Below are positions 4,617 to 7,194 of a DNA stretch of 7,194 bases, one piece after another; within the stretch, counting starts at the first letter, position 1; every line of letters starts with the position of its first letter. Both the position numbers and the translations under genes were made by a program. The stretch comes from Chloroflexota bacterium (lineage in GTDB: Bacteria; Chloroflexota; Anaerolineae; UBA4142): NCBI GenBank assembly GCA_016199405.1, contig JACQGS010000019.1:1-7194 (forward strand), given 5' to 3'. The notes under the pieces were generated by a model. That model saw only the letters and a list, made by a program, of their open reading frames with translations, was not told where the DNA came from and searched no databases.

Positions 4617-7172
4617 ATGAAAAAATTCTATTCTCTCGCGTTTCGCAACCTCTGGTCGCGGCCCCTGCGAACGCTCATCACGGCGTCCGGCATTATGCTC
4701 GGCGTCGCGACGATGCTCGCGGTCAGCGTGATGGGCGCGTCCGCCACGCAATCGCTGCGCGATTTTTTCGCGCAATCGTCGGGCCGCGCGACGCTGACGA
4801 TTTCCGACGCCGGCAAATCAGGGGAAGGGTTTGAAGCGCGCGCGCTCAATCGCGTGCGGACTTTTGAGGGCGTTGCCGAGGCAGCCGGGCAGACGTTCAA
4901 TCGCGCATTTATTCCCGACAACAAAAAAACTTTTTCGATTACGATCGTCGGAATCGATCCGGCGGTGGATCGCCGGATGCGAACGTATACGCTGACGCGC
5001 GGACGCTTTCTGACGCCGGGCGAACGCGCCCACAATGTCGTGCTCGTCGAAAAATTCGCGCTGGATCACAAAATCGCGCTCGACGATGCGATTAGCGCGA
5101 TCCTGCCGGATAATCGCGAAGCCAAGCTGAAGGTGGTCGGGTTGATAGCGAGCGAGGGCGCCGGCCAATTGGGCACGGGGAGTGTCGGCTTTGTGACGTT
5201 GGAGGTGGCGCGGAGTCTCTTCGATCGCGGGGAGCGGCTCGATCAAATCGATTTGATCGCGAAGGACGAGATTGCCAACTCGCCGCCGGCGGTCACTCAA
5301 ATGAAAGAGCGACTGCAAAAAACGCTCGGCGATCACTATGTCGTCGCGTTGCCGGCGGCAACCGGCGAATCGGTTTCGCAGGCGCTCGGCGGATTGAACT
5401 TGGGCTTGGGAATTTTCAGCGCCATTTCGCTTTTTGTGGGAATCTTGTTGATCTATAACACTTTTGCGATGACGGTCGCGGAACGCACGCGCGAAATCGG
5501 GATGTTGCGCGCGCTCGGCGCAACCAAACGCCAAGTGCTGACTTTGATTCTCATTGAAGCGACGATTCTCGGCGCGCTCGGCATCGTACTGGGGGTCGCG
5601 GTCGGATTGTTTCTTTCGATTCCCTTAATCAAGTTTATGGGGAATACGCTCGGAATTCCGCTGAATACTTTTACGATTCCCGCAAGTGGCGTGGTGCAAG
5701 CAGTCGCCGTTGGTTTAGTCTCGACCTTTTTTGCCGCGTCGATTCCGGCGTGGCAAGCCAGCCGCATTTCGCCGACCGAAGCGATGCGCGCGCGCGCCGG
5801 CGGGCGCGAAGGATTTCTGCTGCGACACGCGTGGAAAATCGGAGTGGTCTTGTTGATCAGCGCGGTGATTGATGGAACGGATTTGGTGAACCTTTACAAG
5901 GGCGCTGACTTTTTCATGGTAACATTTCTCGGCGCGATTCTGATTATGCCGAATCTGATCTTGTTGCTCGAGCCGTTTGGTCGCCGCGTGATCCAGTCCA
6001 TTTACGGACCGATGGGCATTCTCGGCAGTCGCAATTTGTCGCGCGCCAAGGGGCGCACGAGTCTCACCGTTGGCGTGTTGATGATTGGCGTCGTGATGAA
6101 TGTCGCGATTGGCGCGATGAGCGTGAGTTTCAAAGCGAGCATGGACGATTGGATTACGGCAGCCGTCGGCGGCGATTTTTTTATTTCGTCGCAACGCCCG
6201 CTCTACGCGGAGACCGCGCGCGATTTACTCGCGGTCGAAGGCATCGCGGCGGTGACGCCGCAGCGCAATTCGCAAATCAAGATCGCCGGCTTGCAGAATG
6301 GCAACGGATTCAAGCCGCTTGAAGACGCGATCACGATGGTCGCGATTGATGTGCCGACCTATCGCCAAGTGACGTCGTTTCAGTTCGCCAATGGCGAAAC
6401 GGAAGAGATCGCGCTCGGCGATCTCGCGCGCGGCGATGCGCTGTTTATTTCGACGACGCTCTCGGAACGCTGGAATCTTCGGCGCGGCGACGGGCTGCGC
6501 TTGCGCACCGGGCGCGGCGAACGCGATTTCAAAGTTGCCGCGGTGATGATGACGTTTTTTCAAGGCGGCAATTCGATCTATATTTCGCGGAATGATTTGG
6601 TGAAATACTTTGGTGACACGCGCGTCAGCGTCTTTATCGTCAAAAAGAAATTGGATGCGCCGACCGAAGACGTGCTGGCGCGGCTCAAGCGCGGCGTCGC
6701 CAAAACCAAATCGCTCGATATCGTCGCGGGCGAAGATTTCCGCAAAAACATTTCAGAGCAGATTCAGCAATTTTTTACGCTGTTCGACGCGATGGTGTGG
6801 ATTTCGGTGATCGTCGGCGTGCTCGGCGTGATCAACACGATGACGATGAACGTGCTCGAGCGCATCCGCGAGATCGGCACGCTGCGCAGCATCGGCATGG
6901 ATCGCCGGCAGTTGGGGCGGATGATTTTGTCCGAAGCCGGCGCGATGGGCGCGCTCGGCGCGATTTTTGGCGTGCTGATCGCGTATCCGGTCTCGACCGT
7001 CACCGTCAGCGGAATGGCATCGGGCAGCGGCTTTCCGGTTTACTATGTCTTCCCCGCGCTATCGTTCGTGATCGGCGTGTTCGTCGCGTTGGTGCTCTCG
7101 CAGGTCGCGGCGATCTATCCGACGCTGCGCGCCGCGCGCGTGAATGTGATCGAGGCGATAAAAGAAGAGTAG
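4617..7172 (+). CDS. ABC transporter permease with two MacB-type periplasmic domains and two FtsX domains
   Basis: This 851-residue inner-membrane protein is a tandem duplication of the MacB/FtsX permease fold. A first membrane segment at about 18-40 is followed by an extracytoplasmic MacB-PCD-like domain (about 42-250). An FtsX unit with segments near 262-284, 309-335 and 357-380 contains the coupling motif AERTREIGMLRALGA (288-302). Two linker segments lie near 405-420 and 430-450. The second half has a segment near 481-503, another extracytoplasmic domain (about 505-715), and segments near 723-745, 768-795 and 812-836. Its coupling motif is LERIREIGTLRSIG (747-760). The ten-segment layout is common among large permeases that work with a LolD/MacB-type ATPase in exporting or extracting lipids, peptides or lipoproteins by mechanotransmission. 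The substrate cannot be told. No ATPase gene is in the window. The start at ATG 4617 fits the usual N-terminus (FRNLWSRPLRTLIT), but no Shine-Dalgarno precedes it and no earlier in-frame start is visible. It stops with TAG. Confidence 0.9.
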   Translation: MKKFYSLAFRNLWSRPLRTLITASGIMLGVATMLAVSVMGASATQSLRDFFAQSSGRATLTISDAGKSGEGFEARALNRVRTFEGVAEAAGQTFNRAFIPDNKKTFSITIVGIDPAVDRRMRTYTLTRGRFLTPGERAHNVVLVEKFALDHKIALDDAISAILPDNREAKLKVVGLIASEGAGQLGTGSVGFVTLEVARSLFDRGERLDQIDLIAKDEIANSPPAVTQMKERLQKTLGDHYVVALPAATGESVSQALGGLNLGLGIFSAISLFVGILLIYNTFAMTVAERTREIGMLRALGATKRQVLTLILIEATILGALGIVLGVAVGLFLSIPLIKFMGNTLGIPLNTFTIPASGVVQAVAVGLVSTFFAASIPAWQASRISPTEAMRARAGGREGFLLRHAWKIGVVLLISAVIDGTDLVNLYKGADFFMVTFLGAILIMPNLILLLEPFGRRVIQSIYGPMGILGSRNLSRAKGRTSLTVGVLMIGVVMNVAIGAMSVSFKASMDDWITAAVGGDFFISSQRPLYAETARDLLAVEGIAAVTPQRNSQIKIAGLQNGNGFKPLEDAITMVAIDVPTYRQVTSFQFANGETEEIALGDLARGDALFISTTLSERWNLRRGDGLRLRTGRGERDFKVAAVMMTFFQGGNSIYISRNDLVKYFGDTRVSVFIVKKKLDAPTEDVLARLKRGVAKTKSLDIVAGEDFRKNISEQIQQFFTLFDAMVWISVIVGVLGVINTMTMNVLERIREIGTLRSIGMDRRQLGRMILSEAGAMGALGAIFGVLIAYPVSTVTVSGMASGSGFPVYYVFPALSFVIGVFVALVLSQVAAIYPTLRAARVNVIEAIKEE

Positions 7173-7176
7173 TTAT

Positions 7177-7194
7177 CCACGAAGAACACGAAGG
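7177..7194. repeat. Start of a CACGAAGAA-type tandem repeat, cut by window edge
   Basis: CCACGAAGAACACGAAGG begins 4 bases after the permease stop and runs to the edge. It is two copies of a 9-base unit, CACGAAGAA (7178-7186) and CACGAAGG (7187-7194, incomplete). From memory, the motif CCACGAAGAACACGAAGG is a recurrent intergenic repeat in many environmental bacterial genomes. Only the edge is visible, so its extent is unknown. Confidence 0.45.

Noticed and set aside
4612..4617. TTGACA, a consensus -35 hexamer
   Set aside because: It overlaps the permease ATG, so a promoter there would start inside the gene.
4818..5534. 238-codon open frame on the minus strand
   Set aside because: It lies entirely inside the permease gene, and its translation is Arg/Gln/His-rich with no recognisable domain. 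GC-rich codon use makes long antisense frames common.

Overview
This 7.2 kb window looks like an ordinary chromosomal stretch from a GC-rich bacterium, most likely an uncultured Chloroflexota (Anaerolineae-like) lineage. That assignment is inference. It rests on the gene types (an archaeal-type phosphoglycerate mutase, a Gram-positive/Deinococcus-type MenC/NSAR enzyme, a double-FtsX permease) and on palindromic intergenic repeats of a style I associate from memory with such genomes. No sequence search was possible. I see no rRNA, tRNA, CRISPR array, transposase or phage gene.

Layout. Positions 1844 to 1 (minus strand) encode a DUF2207-family membrane protein that runs off the left edge just inside its Gly/Ser-rich tail. 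A 258-base divergent spacer (1845-2102) holds candidate promoters for both directions and a nested inverted-repeat element that would lie in the 5' leader of the next gene. On the plus strand come an apgM-type cofactor-independent phosphoglycerate mutase (2103-3308, probably starting at TTG), a spacer filled by an AT-rich palindrome (3313-3379), and a MenC-like o-succinylbenzoate synthase / N-succinylamino acid racemase (3396-4505). Next is a spacer with two consecutive hairpins (4509-4541 and 4560-4598, the second followed by a T-rich run), then an 851-residue duplicated FtsX/MacB-type ABC permease (4617-7172). The last 18 bases start what looks like another repeat family.

How the genes relate. 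The three plus-strand genes are co-directional but have unrelated functions: glycolysis/gluconeogenesis, enolase-superfamily chemistry, and ABC export or lipoprotein/peptide transport. They are separated by structured spacers, so I do not read them as one functional operon; apgM and menC may be co-transcribed. No other menaquinone gene, no acylase or peptidase, and no ABC ATPase is visible.

I did not find a convincing undescribed system. The points most worth a second look are the nested repeat in the apgM leader together with the mis-callable start codon, a Glu where I expect a His metal ligand in ApgM, the functional ambiguity of the orphan MenC/NSAR protein, the hairpin-rich Shine-Dalgarno-less start of the permease, and the fact that every intergenic gap carries a different repeat.
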